DNA of 64,000 bases from Carposina sasakii (taxonomy: Eukaryota > Arthropoda > Insecta > Lepidoptera > Carposinidae), in assembly GCA_014607495.2 (NCBI GenBank), contig CP053163.1:11319341-11383340 (forward strand), read 5' to 3'. A program made the translations under genes and the position numbers. Below, piece by piece: positions 43,794 through 55,625 of this stretch (position 1 is the first letter of the stretch; the number at the start of each line of letters is the position of its first letter). Under the pieces are notes generated by a model. The model was not told the DNA's origin. It saw only the letters and a program-made list of their open reading frames with translations, and did no database searches.

Positions 43794-44690
43794 TCCAGTA
43801 CAAGTAACAAACACGATGCATAAAGGCTGTTTGTGATCCTAAATTAAGCACGGTGCTATAGGAGCTTATTATTGCAGCTTATGTTGTCCAGCTTATTTTT
43901 AATAAACCCCATTTTGTCTTTGTAAACCACATTTGTCTTTCTTCCAACTCATTATTACAGAAAATGTACTAGCATACCAGAAATAGCGGACAAATGGTAC
44001 AGAAAAGCAAATGGATTTAAACCTACAAGAAAGGCTGACCGCAATTAGTTTCACAGTGCTGTAAAAATATAGTTTCGTTTGTGACAAATTGTTTTATGGA
44101 GTTTTAGATTTTGTTCCGTTTGCCGAAGTAATTTCTCAATTTACTATTTTTCTGTCTAATTAACGAGTTTAGCCAATGTTTTCCAAATGTGGACGAGGTC
44201 CACGACTTCCTCGGCAATATAAGTTTTGAAAGAAACCATAATAATGTAATATTCTTCATAAATAATGGGATAATAGGAAGTCAATTAATTTTTTAATGGA
44301 TAGCCGGAGACCTACCCAATCTAGGGATGTAGTTACCACCATGTCACTTTCATAATACAATATACTGGTTAGAATCCCATATATACATATAGCTTACTAG
44401 TATACAGTTAAAACAATAGGTATGTATCTTCAATAATCAATAGGTACATCTTCATACCTACTTAACGTCATCACTTTAGAGAATATCGAGTGCTGGTGAT
44501 AGTATACCTACCCACAATGGAAAATATCAGCTGATAATAACTCCGCCATTATAGCGTTTTGATATTTAATTTTATGTGGACTATATAAACAGTATTCACC
44601 CACTATTGCGATCATAGCTAACTACTGTCGAGAAACTATATCCGAGCACATACAATATGTACATAGTGCTACTTTAAGTATTTGAATTTG
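43794..44690. other. AT-rich non-coding DNA
   Basis: No gene or named repeat recognised. Confidence 0.45.
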
Positions 44691-44901
44691 AATGCTTAAT
44701 ATGATTGAATTTAGATAAATAACTCGAGGGTCGACATATATCGAGTAATGTGAGAATCGAGGTCTTGGAGGAGTGTGGGGGAGGCCTACGTCCAGCAGCA
44801 TTTTGCAATAGGCCGAAGAAGCAGGAGATGTAATGCTTTATAATTTTAATGTAGACAAATAACTCGAGAGTGGATATTATTATGTCGAGGGATGTGAGAA
44901 T
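44691..44901. repeat. ~69-bp tandem duplication around a family A scrap
   Basis: AATGCTTAATATG...AAATAACTCGAGGGTCGACA...TGAGAAT (44691-44759) recurs at 44833-44901 (AATGCTTTATAAT...AAATAACTCGAGAGTGGATA...TGAGAAT). Between them, 44773-44830 is the last part of family A (GGGGGAGGCCTACGTCCAGC, AATAGGCCGAAGAAG). A family A insertion followed by duplication of the flank, or unequal exchange, could explain it. Confidence 0.7.
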
Positions 44902-45281
44902 GGGGCCCCGTGTGCTCAGATGTTCCTACTTTATCCCGCAAACTACTCCGGCTGGCTAATGAGAAAATGTGCGCCTCGCCTGTCGTGGCATTTTATAGTT
45001 TTTAATGGTGGCATCTCCTCCTAGCTACTGTAACTATTTAATGTAGAATTACTGTTTGCATCTTACATAGAAGCATTTAAAATTCCTCTTCCGCAAGTAC
45101 ATTATCATAAACTTTCATTTTGTGTAAAACTTCTATTCTGGTTTGGGATTCATTTTGTTTGTTCCATTCATATTTATGGGTTCCAGTAAATTCATTTGAG
45201 AAGGGAAATTACCAAAAGACTGGTGTGGTTTAAGCTAATATTTGATATCGTAGATATTCCCAGTCAAACTTAATTATGGAA
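44902..45281. other. Non-coding DNA left of the Jockey element
   Basis: No gene or repeat recognised. Confidence 0.4.
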
Positions 45282-45285
45282 GTTT

Positions 45286-45288
<3 letters not shown>

Positions 45289-45376
<88 letters not shown>
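45289..45376 (-). repeat. 88-nt poly(A) tail of the Jockey element
   Basis: An uninterrupted run of T on the + strand, the longest homopolymer in the window. Long pure tails decay quickly, consistent with a recent insertion, though assembly could also affect the length. Confidence 0.95.
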
Positions 45377-45378
<2 letters not shown>

Positions 45379-45483
45379 CCTGCTTCTTGGCAATCTGTTT
45401 ATTAAAACAATAATCCAATCTGCTGTTTGATTAGATCCGGTTTTGGTGTTGCATTCAGAAAGGTGTGTCCAGTGAGGCACCTC

Positions 45484-48183
45484 TCAATCTCTCTCTGCGA
45501 ATCTCTCCGCTAAACCTTGCACACTGTGTCTTTTCAGTCTGGAAAATTTTAGGCTGCCAATTCCGTGCAGCTGAGTGGCTAGTTCATTTTTATGTCTATC
45601 TAGTCTTTCTTGATAGTTTTTGCTGTAGGACTCTATTTCCTGTTTCACTGTTCTCAGTCTGATATCCATGTACATATATTTGTTACTTATATGCTGAGGT
45701 ATTCCTAACATGCTTCGGATGGTTTTGTTTTGGAATCTTTCCAGTATCTCAATGTTACTATGGCTTGCAGTACCCCATAGCTGAATGCCGTAAGTCCAAA
45801 TTGGTTTAATGATAGATTTGTAAACAACCATTTTGCTGTTGTCTGTGAGTTGAGATTTGCGTCCGATTAGCCAGTCCATATTACGGATTTTGCAGTTGAG
45901 TTGTATTCGCTTAGTCCAAATGTGTTTGCGCCAGGTTAAGCGGCGATCCAGATGTATTCCGAGGTATTTTGCATCTTCCGCTTGGGGTACTTGTTCGTTG
46001 TAGAGTAGAACCGGTGGACACGTTTTTCTTCTAAGGGTGTAGGTTACGTGCACAGATTTACTTGTATTAGCCCTGATGCGCCATTTCTTGAACCATTCCT
46101 CAATTAAGGTCAGATGTCTTTGAAGGTTAATTGATGCTGTGTCGGGGTCCTCGTGTACAGAGAGCAGTGCTGTATCGTCAGCGTATGTAGCTGTGGTAGT
46201 AGTATTGTCTACAGTCGGTAGATCAGCAGTAAATATTAAGTAGAGAACCGGCCCTAAGATGCTACCTTGCGGTACTCCTGATCCGATCTCCTGCATTTCA
46301 GAGAGTTCCGCATTGAATTTGACTTCAAAGCATCTTTTTTCGAGGTAAGACTTAATGATCAGAAGGAAAGAATGGGGCAGGGCTTGTTTTATCTTGAAGA
46401 GTAGTCCTTCATGCCAAACCCTGTCGAATGCTTGACTTATGTCCAGGAATATTGCGGAGCAGTATTGTTTATTTTCTAGAGCTCTGTTTATAGTGTCAAC
46501 TAATCGGTGTACTTGTTCTATGGTACCATGACCTTCCCTAAAGCCGAATTGGTGTTTTGGGATGATTTCGTCTAGATGTTCTCGCATTCTATTGAGTATA
46601 ATTTTTTCAAGCAATTTTCCAGCAATTGGCAGCAAACTTATGGGCCTGTACGACGACACTTCTTGTGGTGATTTACCTGGTTTCGGTACCATTACAACCT
46701 GGGCTATTTTCCATTGGCTTGGAAAGACTGATAGCCTTAAGCATGCGTTGAAAATGATCACTAACATAAGTATTCCCTTTTTAGGGAGATTTTTTAGTAG
46801 AGGGGCATCAATTTTGTCATATCCTGGTGATTTGCAGTCTTGCAGCTTATAGATCTCTTTGAGCAGTTCTCTTGGTGTAACACTTTTCAGGGGTAGACAC
46901 ATTTGTACAGCTGAACCAATGGCTTTGTCTATGTTATCATCATGTTCCTGACTGGCACTGGGGAGTGGTTGGAATACTCTTGCTAAATGGCTTGCGAAGA
47001 TATTTGCTTTTTCTGCGTCTGAGCGGGCCCAGACTCCTGGCTGTACTTTTATGGGTGCTATTTGGTTTTTAGGGCGTTTGAGCTTCGCTGTAGCTCTCCA
47101 TAAGGAGTAATTTGTGTCGCTGTGTGGCGTAAGTCCGCTGAGGTAGTCCTCAAGATTTTTGTTCTTTATATCACTAATAAGCCTTTTTAGATTTTGTGAT
47201 GATTTGTTAAAAGCAGCTTTATCTTTAGGGTATCTTGTATTGTGCCATGTTCTGCGGAGACGACGTCTTTCATATATTTTATCCTTTATGAAGGTCGGGT
47301 ATACATGTTCTTTAGGTATAAATGCCTTACGTACTGGGGTAGACGCTCGAGCTGCGATGTGAATTATTCTGTTAAAATTTTCTATAGCTAGCTCTATTTC
47401 TTCAGTGGTTTTAAGAGGAATTCTGAGCTCTACCTCTGATATAATAATGTTCCGATATTGTTCCCAGTTGGTGTTGCGATTGTGTGTTTTAGGCGGTTTC
47501 TCTGTAAGGAGTACTCTGCAGTTAACGTTAAGAATAATCGGAGTGTGGTCTGAGGAGAGGTCTATTACTTGTTCAGTGCTCATGTTGTTTGTGGATAGGT
47601 TCTTGGTCACAAAGAAATCCATTAAGTCTGGGATCCTTCCACGGTCTGTTGGCCAGTATGTAGGCTCGCCAGTTGATTGGAAGTCGAGGTTAAGATCTCC
47701 TAGTGCACGGTATAGCTGTCTTCCCTTTGGGTTAATAAGTCTAGAACCCCAGTGCGGATGTTTAGCGTTCCAATCACCGCCGCTTATGAATCGACTTCCC
47801 AGTGTTGTTAGGTATTCTTTGTAGTTGTCGGTAGTTATGCGGTGCCTCGGGGGGCTATATATCGCGGAAACTGTAATTTCGGAGTTGTTACCGCTTATTT
47901 TAATTTGCGAGGCTTGGATTTTTTCAGTGCAGAAGGCTTCAAGAGGGTAATGTTTCAGATGAGATTTTATTATGACTGCTGAACCTCCGTGTCCGTTTCC
48001 GGAGGGATGATTTGTTGTGTATATGTTGTAGTTTTTTATTGAAACGTGGCTTTTCGATGTAAATCTTGTTTCTGAGATAAGTGCAATGTCTATTTTTTCA
48101 TTAATTAGGAATGTCTCTAGTTCTTGTTTACGTTCTGTGAGTCCGTTGGCGTTCCATGTCAATATACGCATGTTGTGCATCAT
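45484..48183 (-). CDS. Jockey ORF2: AP endonuclease and reverse transcriptase
   Basis: 899 residues. It nicks target DNA and copies the element RNA at the nick. The endonuclease occupies about residues 5-225: N11 in LTWNANGL, E38 in ISETR, D137/N139 in GGDWNAKHPHWGS, and SSDH at 210-213. The reverse transcriptase is at about 490-760: SSYRPISLL near 511, FGFREGHGT near 546, FLDISQAFDRVW (D581), GVPQGSILGP near 636, and YADD at 667-670. All metal-binding residues I can identify are present. The protein ends after a C-terminal helical region and has no RNase H, as usual for Jockey. Its ATG overlaps the ORF1 stop as ATGA (48183-48180), suggesting termination-reinitiation. No stop or frameshift is seen. 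Confidence 0.95.
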   Translation of the reverse strand: MMHNMRILTWNANGLTERKQELETFLINEKIDIALISETRFTSKSHVSIKNYNIYTTNHPSGNGHGGSAVIIKSHLKHYPLEAFCTEKIQASQIKISGNNSEITVSAIYSPPRHRITTDNYKEYLTTLGSRFISGGDWNAKHPHWGSRLINPKGRQLYRALGDLNLDFQSTGEPTYWPTDRGRIPDLMDFFVTKNLSTNNMSTEQVIDLSSDHTPIILNVNCRVLLTEKPPKTHNRNTNWEQYRNIIISEVELRIPLKTTEEIELAIENFNRIIHIAARASTPVRKAFIPKEHVYPTFIKDKIYERRRLRRTWHNTRYPKDKAAFNKSSQNLKRLISDIKNKNLEDYLSGLTPHSDTNYSLWRATAKLKRPKNQIAPIKVQPGVWARSDAEKANIFASHLARVFQPLPSASQEHDDNIDKAIGSAVQMCLPLKSVTPRELLKEIYKLQDCKSPGYDKIDAPLLKNLPKKGILMLVIIFNACLRLSVFPSQWKIAQVVMVPKPGKSPQEVSSYRPISLLPIAGKLLEKIILNRMREHLDEIIPKHQFGFREGHGTIEQVHRLVDTINRALENKQYCSAIFLDISQAFDRVWHEGLLFKIKQALPHSFLLIIKSYLEKRCFEVKFNAELSEMQEIGSGVPQGSILGPVLYLIFTADLPTVDNTTTTATYADDTALLSVHEDPDTASINLQRHLTLIEEWFKKWRIRANTSKSVHVTYTLRRKTCPPVLLYNEQVPQAEDAKYLGIHLDRRLTWRKHIWTKRIQLNCKIRNMDWLIGRKSQLTDNSKMVVYKSIIKPIWTYGIQLWGTASHSNIEILERFQNKTIRSMLGIPQHISNKYMYMDIRLRTVKQEIESYSKNYQERLDRHKNELATQLHGIGSLKFSRLKRHSVQGLAERFAERD

Positions 48184-49790
48184 TTCGACAACAGACTGCT
48201 GATTAGTTGAATCATGCGATTCATCATGCTGTCCATCATGTTAGTCATGATAAGCTGGAATTTGTTGAACATCTTATCTAGTATTTCCACCATGTTGTCT
48301 GTTTCCGGTAGGCTGCGGGCTGTTAGAGTATTTCCTTCGGTCGATTTAGGTCTTGTTATTTCAGCATATGATTTCACTGTGCGTGCTGAGGTGTAATTGC
48401 GATTGTCGGGTACGAGCTTGTTGTTCCAACGCGGGTTCGGGGTTGAAGGGTTCTGATCCATACGGCCGTGGATTTGAAACTCTCTGGGTTGCTGGGTCTT
48501 ATGGTTAAGTCTGGAATGCTGGCTTAATTCGCTGAAGACTTGCTGCCCTTCAGCCCTTTTAGTGGATTGAATGTCTCTCGTTTTAGGGTTTATTTTAAGA
48601 ATGTGCTCTTTATACTGTTGGTACTTTATACATCCTCTGTAGCTAGCAGGATGTTTCTCTTGACAATTTGCACATGTTGCCTCTGTCTCTCGGGTTTTAT
48701 TACAAGATGCCGTAGAATGGTCTTCTCCACATTTAACGCATCTAAACGGCCTGAAGCAATGGTTCTTGGAATGACCAAATCTTTGACATCGTTTGCATTG
48801 CAGTATCTCTTTTTTCTTATAAGGTGTTTCAAAAGTTATTTTCATGTGGTTGAGTAGTTTTATTTTGAAGATATCTTTGTTATTATGTTTGGGTTCTAGG
48901 TCCACAAAGAATAGAGGTAGTGCCTCTTTGGTGGTTCTATGTAGTACTTTGACAATTTGTCGGACCTCATGTCCCAATTTCTCAAGTTCCTCGGTGATAT
49001 ATGAGGTGTCCTCCGATGGATGTACTCCACGTAATACTACTCTATAGGCTCTTTCGCTTTTTAGTCTGTAGGTGTAGTGACTGATGTTTTTACTTATAAA
49101 TGTTTGTCTTATAGTTTTATATACATCTATATTTGTAGGCATGATTTTGACAATGTGGCCTGATCTCATTGTTGTCGTAGTATATTCGTTATTGTTTGTA
49201 ATTTGATTTAATATGGTTTTCAAAGAATTGATATCTATAACCCCAGTTACAAAGATTGGTTCTGGTTTAGGTGGTTTGACAGGTGCTATATCTGTGGAAT
49301 CCTCAGTATCACACTCTAGGATATGGAATTGATTTTGAGTTGGAACAGCGTAGGTCATATTTGGCTTTTTCATTGCGTTAACTGTTTGCGGCGGGCTGTG
49401 TTCTAGTCGCTTACGTTTTGCAGAGGGTATTTGATCTCTTTGCCAGTTATGTTCTTTGTCATTTGTTTGCGACTGAATTTTTTCTTGAGTCAGATCCATT
49501 GTGGATACATCAATGTCTTTCGGTATTGTACCGAGAGAGTAAGATCGTGTCTTATAGAACATGCTCTTATGTAAGGTCTGTTGAATTAATGTTGTCTTCT
49601 GGTTGGGCTTCTCGGTATGCTCATTTTTTCCTTCTAGTGCTTCTCTTCGCCTTTCTTCCGTCGAGTCCACTTTTTGCAAAACATTGCCCCCCCCAGAATA
49701 CGAGGGGCAGCCTGAGCTTGGCTCAGGGAGGGATTCTCCGGCATAGCCGGTACCCTCCTGGGGTAGTGTATTTTTTTGTCTTGCTGCCAT
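48180..49790 (-). CDS. Jockey ORF1: gag-like RNA-binding protein
   Basis: 536 residues. It packages element RNA. The N-terminal ~170 residues are polar and low in order. A central region (about 170-330) has the form of the domain that precedes zinc knuckles in Jockey gag. Three knuckles follow: CKRCQRFGHSKNHC (332-345), CVKCGEDHSTASC (351-363) and CANCQEKHPASYRGC (373-387). The tail is methionine-rich (MTNMMDSMMNRMIQLISSLL), probably a coiled or helical contact surface. The start chosen is the ATG at 49790, which lies right at the apparent 5' edge of the insertion. The stop TGA overlaps the start of ORF2. Confidence 0.93.
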   Translation of the reverse strand: MAARQKNTLPQEGTGYAGESLPEPSSGCPSYSGGGNVLQKVDSTEERRREALEGKNEHTEKPNQKTTLIQQTLHKSMFYKTRSYSLGTIPKDIDVSTMDLTQEKIQSQTNDKEHNWQRDQIPSAKRKRLEHSPPQTVNAMKKPNMTYAVPTQNQFHILECDTEDSTDIAPVKPPKPEPIFVTGVIDINSLKTILNQITNNNEYTTTTMRSGHIVKIMPTNIDVYKTIRQTFISKNISHYTYRLKSERAYRVVLRGVHPSEDTSYITEELEKLGHEVRQIVKVLHRTTKEALPLFFVDLEPKHNNKDIFKIKLLNHMKITFETPYKKKEILQCKRCQRFGHSKNHCFRPFRCVKCGEDHSTASCNKTRETEATCANCQEKHPASYRGCIKYQQYKEHILKINPKTRDIQSTKRAEGQQVFSELSQHSRLNHKTQQPREFQIHGRMDQNPSTPNPRWNNKLVPDNRNYTSARTVKSYAEITRPKSTEGNTLTARSLPETDNMVEILDKMFNKFQLIMTNMMDSMMNRMIQLISSLLSK

Positions 49791-49799
49791 GGTTTAGGT

Positions 49800-52700
49800 A
49801 AGTCAAATTCTTTAAAAATACAATACAATATCAGATGATATCTTATATTTACCATATTATGGTAAAACTAAAGCATGGATAATTAGTTGAATATTGCTCA
49901 TTCACAAATGTCGAATGTCTAAGAAACAGTTAAAGACACACAACTTTAATGTCTTCATCAACTTTAATCTACATTAGATATAGTATTGCACAAATATCAG
50001 TTAAAATACACACAACAGCCATACGTTTCCATCGCCGCAATCCTTAAGGTATACGTACAGAGATCCAAGCATAAATTCGCCACATCTGCAAATTATGCAG
50101 ACAAATTATTGTCACTGGTGTACAAGTGCCTGTTTCTGTTTGTACCGAGCTGTAGTATAGAAACGAAGCCACGTTCCTCATTTCGCCACTGTTGACACTA
50201 TGGAAATCAGACGTCTCTGGTTTTAATAAAGACGATGGTTTATTACAAGTGCTTATTAATAGTGATATTTGCATTCCAAGCTTGGGTTTCGGAATTTATT
50301 TACATCGCATTTTAATATCTGATTGTAGAAGAAAATTAAGTTGAGAGCTGTTTCCTGCATTACATTGACGCATTGGTTCGGATAGAGGAAGACTTATTGG
50401 CAATTAAATTGTCAATGTAGGTACTGCAGATCCTATTAATCGTTAAGACGGATTTAATTGTATAATTTATTACCTCGGATTTCGTTGTCGCGGACCGGTC
50501 TATAAGGGAATTAGAATAACTTTATGAATAAGCATTTGAATTATATAAGAGCAATAGAGAGATTACAGCTAAAGGATATTAAGGACAGACTGTCGGCAAG
50601 CATATTTATATAGATTTTTCACATTTAAGCAATACTCGTTTTAACCTTTATAAAGCCCTTTTTCGGGTTTTTTTTTCTTTTATAGCCTACACGAATTCTA
50701 TCATTTAACTTGAAACAAAACCGAACAATGGCTTTCTCACGGTAAATGTTTAGCAAAAAGTCTAATCGGGAATTTCAAACAACTCTGTTTCCTCCCTTCG
50801 TTACAGACCGGAACATAAACAGCACCAACTTCCATTACACTCCGCTCGAAGAATCACGTGTCGAAGAATACAATGGCGTATATGTACGATACTTTTTGTA
50901 TGAACGCTATTTAGTAATACACATTAACCACCATCGTTTTCAAAGGCATGTCAATGCTGATTCATGATAACAATATGTTAGATTACCAAAATGACAGTTA
51001 AATTCATAATCAAGAGTTGATGAGCATTCGAGAAACTGACAGTATGTATGTGGGTTGTGTTAATTTGTGAGCTTATTAATTGAGGAACAAATTTTTTACT
51101 ACTTTTCTCGACAAATAACAATTAAATACATGACGATATATTTATGTTATATTGCCCCCATTAACTACTAATTATGCATTTAAAGAAGTAGGTGTACAAG
51201 TCACTTGTCTGTAGATTGGTATTAACTACGAGTATGAGAATTGGACATTTATCAAGCATGCCCATTTATCAAAAAACAAAAAACAATATTTTCACTCAAC
51301 TAAAAACCATTAGCCAACTAACTGAGCCATCGATTTACACTTGGCCGGCTTTTTTACAAAGACCTTAATGTTAAATTACATTAATTCGACCTCATAAATC
51401 CCTGTTAGCCCGCGAAGGGCCCGGCGGCCATTTTGGATGACCTCCAAGCTTTTCAGCTTACCATAATCTTATCAAGCAGTGTAGTCAATGAAAACGCGTG
51501 ACGAGGCGCTTTCAGAAGATACTTGTGGGGAAATTGCAATTTCTTTATGAAATTTTCGCGATATTGGCTATTATGATAGTTTGGTGGTAAGGTTATCAAG
51601 TCTTTATAAAACTTGATCATAGACAGATGAGTGCAATAAACAGATCTAAAATTTTGTTTATTGGAGGTCTCTAGGATTTCCTGTTCTTAGAAGTTTATTA
51701 TTATAATGATATCACTTAAAAAATTTCGAAACTCGTTATCTCTACTATCGCTCCGGCAAAGAGGCGTGACTTTATCCTTGTTATTACAGAAATATTATTT
51801 AGGCGAAAAGATAATGTTTAGAGATTTTCTTTGAATTTCACCGAATTTTTCTCATATTTTGCTGTTAAATGCAAGTTTTAAACAGTGCTTAACTATAGAC
51901 GCGATTTTGTAATAACGTTGTAGGTATGTTTGTATTATGAGCGAATTTGAACGCGATGTCGAAATAACATTTTATTTTGAAATATCTAAATACTATTTGC
52001 TTGTTATTTTAAGATGCAATTACAAAAAGCACGCTTCATCATGACCTCAATAGTAAACATAGATATCATTACACTGATTCATTAAAATAATTATCTCCCG
52101 CTATGTACTAAATTGCTTTGGGTTACCGCAATATGAACATTTGTATAACTAATATACCATCGTAATATTTAACTAGCAACCCGCTGTAACTTTGTTCTGC
52201 TTTCTGAGATAAACAATGCCCCCTTTTCTTACGACCCTATATAAAATAGGTGTTTGCATGCTATTAAAATATTTAAATGCCAAGATCCTATTTAAAACCA
52301 ATCTGTACCTAATTTAATAAAAACCATAATGCTGAACAGCTCTTAATATTCTTCTATCTGTGTGCCTAATTCCACCAAGATCAATACAAGTCTTATAAAA
52401 ACGCGACACATAAAGACAAAGTGACTTCTCCTAAAACTTACATGACATATACTGCTATTACTCAATACCCGCAAACATGTCAGCACCACACTCCAGTCCT
52501 TCAAAGCCGTCCCAAACTCCTACGCTTTTGATCTATCAACTCTACGACTAATCTCATCAGAACTCCGTTAATCCACATTTGTCTAAGCGCCTATTTTAAT
52601 CCGTAATGGCGTTCAAAATCAATGGGAATGACAGCTAGTCGTGTCGTCGCATTGCCCCTATCTCGGGCGCGATGTGACGCAACCCTAATTAAATCCTATG

Positions 52701-53029
52701 GGATGGTGTGTGCGTGCCTTTATCTCGGTAATATTCGTGTGTGTTTAAAGGCCGTATCCTGAAATGGTATTTCGATATCGCTTGTACAAAGTTGTGTGTG
52801 CTCTGACTTGCTTTTTAGTTATGTTTAGTTTTTGTGCTTCTAACTTGGAAGGGGCGAAAACAACACGCTTTTATCGGTCTACATAACTTTACTGTTATGC
52901 CATACATACATTACATATGGGCACGATTGTTTTTCGAAATGGGATGACCAAGACTGCAGAAACACGAAGTAACTAACTATATCAGGTTATTAATGTGGCA
53001 ATTTCAGGAAATATTTTCATTCACAAAGA
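49800..53029. other. AT-rich non-coding DNA
   Basis: Over 3 kb in which I see no gene, RNA or named repeat; frames look like chance. Probably intron or intergenic DNA. Confidence 0.5.
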
Positions 53030-55411
53030 ACATTATATTAGAGGTGAGGCATAAATATTGGAATAGGTATGCGGATTAGGTATTTTTCAATACTAATCGG
53101 TACCTAATACGTAGTATTAGGTAACGCATAAAATATCATCTCATTAATAGAAATCAACCGTAAGGCTTAGACTATAAGTTTCAATTTTATTATTTAGCAA
53201 AAATACTACAATATCATTAGAATACGAAGGTAAATTTCACCATCTCTAACAAATTTATAATAGCCCAGATAGCAAATCGGCGAACTCGAAACCAAATATT
53301 CCTGGTTCTAATCCTGGTTCAGACTGACTTTTTTTCCTTTTTTTTTTTTTACAAAATTAAAATACTTTATTTAAACAATATATGTGACACAAACTAAAAA
53401 CAATTTAACTAAATATTAAAAATGTTACCTAATATAATAAAAAAATCCAAAAACCCAACTGCTTAAAAAGGAACCAAATAATGTACATAATAAAAAAACT
53501 GAAAAGAAAAAAAAAACAAGCACTTAGATGTCCGGTGGTCTAGAATTCTATAATTTTATTATGGAATGAATACTATTGAAGAACATAAAATATTTTCTAA
53601 TGATCGTAGCATAACAACTGAACAGTCGGAATCCATTATCCGACAGCAAAGCTAATATTTCAATTTCAATCCACAACTATTCATTCATTCTACGTAGGTA
53701 TTTATTAAGTAATGGATCATTCACCGAATACCGAAAACCGATATTAAATATTCACCGAATAAAGATTCTACGTATTTCTTATCTAATACGTAATAGTAAT
53801 GGAACGGCCATACTGCATAAATATTAGGAACAGGTATTTGGATTAGATATTTTAAAATAATAGTATTAGGTGGATCAGATACGATTTTTACCTAATCCGC
53901 TCCATCTCTACATAATATATTCTTTGAGGATATTATCCTCTAACCGGTGGATTAGGCTGTGCATTGATACATCAGTGAGTGATTCAGAGAAAGCATTTTA
54001 TACAAAAACAATTGAACTGACTTTCGAAATAATTATTACTACGTATAATTTTAATTTGTCCCAACTCAAACAGCAATGTTGAAAAGCAAATTGTGAAATA
54101 TTAGTTAGTGTAAACCCTTTCTCGTTATACCTACGCGTGGTGTACGTTATGTACCCACTTCGATTTGCTATAAAGTTTAAATTGGGATATATTTGCTTCG
54201 GGTTCGAGTGACTTTAATGAAGTTCAGCAATTCACGCACACTGATTGGTTATGAACACTATCGAAGTTTTTCAAAATTGTAAACATTTGCTGATTTGAAA
54301 CAATTTGGGTTCCGGACCTTTACAATACTGTTTGGCGGCCACTTTTCTCTCAAGGAAAATTATTTTCCATAAATTATTTCCTTAGGCGTAAACTTCTTTT
54401 CAAATCACTATGGGTCCTATTACGCGTGATTGTAAATGTCTAAATTTCATTGAATTCCTAATTGATGATATTTTGTTTAATTAAAGAAAACATAATACTG
54501 TTAACTATGACACTTACTCGTACATAATTGATAAGAAAAGTATCTAATAAAATAAAAATTAACACTAAATATTAAATACCTATTAACCAAAATTGCAATT
54601 CCTGATTAAGTAAGTATTTTTATGTTATTTCATTGCTTGTGACATACACAATTTTTTTTTGTTAATAAAATACGGCGTAAATATAACTATGGAATAACTT
54701 TACTCCAGGGTGTAGATGTTCATTTTGTGTATATATATAATTTAAAGGATTATGGTAGGCACTAAAATCGTGGACTTTAACAAGGCTCAATGAGAATTGA
54801 CCCCAATTTATATACACAAAAAAAAACTAGCAAGTTTCACAAATGAAAATTCCCATAATACCCATATTTTACAATAAAGTATAACACAAAAAATAGATTT
54901 GTCCGTCCGCCGGCGTACAGCGCCAATTCAAATAACGTTTCCATGCAGCGAGTGATAACAAAAGGGAAGCAAAAAGTATTCATTCAACAAATCGTTTTTC
55001 AATTCTTCATTGGCCACAGTCAATGCAATAGTGCAGTTCTGGGAAATAAGATCGTTTCCTTATATCTACTAGCAATACCTATTACATTTCAATCAGGCTA
55101 CATTTATATTAAAAATAGCGGACCTGACATACGTTGTCCTGTCCCATGCCTTTGAACTAACGTCACCCAATTATTTTGCCTTCCCGGACTTTCAAATTTC
55201 GAACAAATTGTTTGTATGGGAATGTAGAAAAGGAATGATTTAGACATGTTCAGGCATTTTTTAAATGTTTTCTCTCCGTTAGAATCATCCCTGTACTTCA
55301 AGGAATACGCTAAAAAAAGAATTAGCGAAATCGGTTCAGCCGTTCTTAAGATTCGCGCTTACCAACACATTAAGCGATTCATTTTTATATTATAGATACC
55401 CATAAAATAAG
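53030..55411. other. AT-rich DNA with a loosely repeated segment and poly-T
   Basis: GGCATAAATATTGGAATAGG...GGATTAGGTATTTT (about 53048-53095) has a weaker echo at about 53813-53862. A T-run at 53338-53350 follows TTCCTGGTTCTAATCCTGG, which faintly resembles a B-box, so a decayed SINE is possible. No gene. Confidence 0.4.
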
Positions 55412-55625
55412 CGTATATACATATACACATGGCTGTGTTCCCGAACTGAGGTAGCCAGATCTGCAGGATTATAAAGGACCCCACTGACATAGCTACGTTT
55501 AGCATAACGAATAGAGATGTGAGAATGACCAGTGGCAAGTCACTAGTCTTCGCCTGACAAAACGCCCCTGAGTTCCTTAGTGGACTCTTACGACATGCAA
55601 GAGGGTGCAGCTGATGTATTCTAGA
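55412..55625 (-). repeat. Family C retroposon, near full length
   Basis: On +: tail-like ATATACATATACACATGGC, CTGTGTTCCCGAACTGAGGT, GTAGCCAGATCTGCAGGATT, CATAGCTACGTTTAGCATAA, TGAGTTCCTTAGTGGACTCT, and GCAGCTGATGTATTCTAGA at the 5' end. Confidence 0.75.

Larger units (their letters stand above)
45289..49791 (-). mobile_element. Jockey-clade LINE, full coding, recent insertion
   Basis: Two intact overlapping frames (ORF1 gag-like, ORF2 endonuclease plus reverse transcriptase), a 107-base 3' UTR with AATAAA about 22 bases before the tail, and an 88-base pure poly(A) tail. GTTTAGGT occurs immediately beyond the tail (45282-45289, its last T shared with the tail) and immediately beyond the ORF1 start (49792-49799), a candidate 8-bp target duplication. 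If this is right, the copy begins one base before the ORF1 ATG and has no 5' UTR. Lack of stops and the long homogeneous tail argue for a young insertion. Neighbouring DNA is AT-rich with no relation to it. Confidence 0.92.

Noticed and set aside
45282..45290. Insertion of the LINE into telomeric TTAGG repeats
   Set aside because: GTTTAGGT contains one TTAGG word only; there is no array, and the element is Jockey-like rather than of the telomere-specific type.
45274..45480. Poly-lysine minus-strand frame
   Set aside because: It is the translated poly(A) tail of the Jockey element.
46562..49801. Several + strand frames of 60-139 codons across the Jockey element
   Set aside because: Shadows of ORF1 and ORF2 on the opposite strand.
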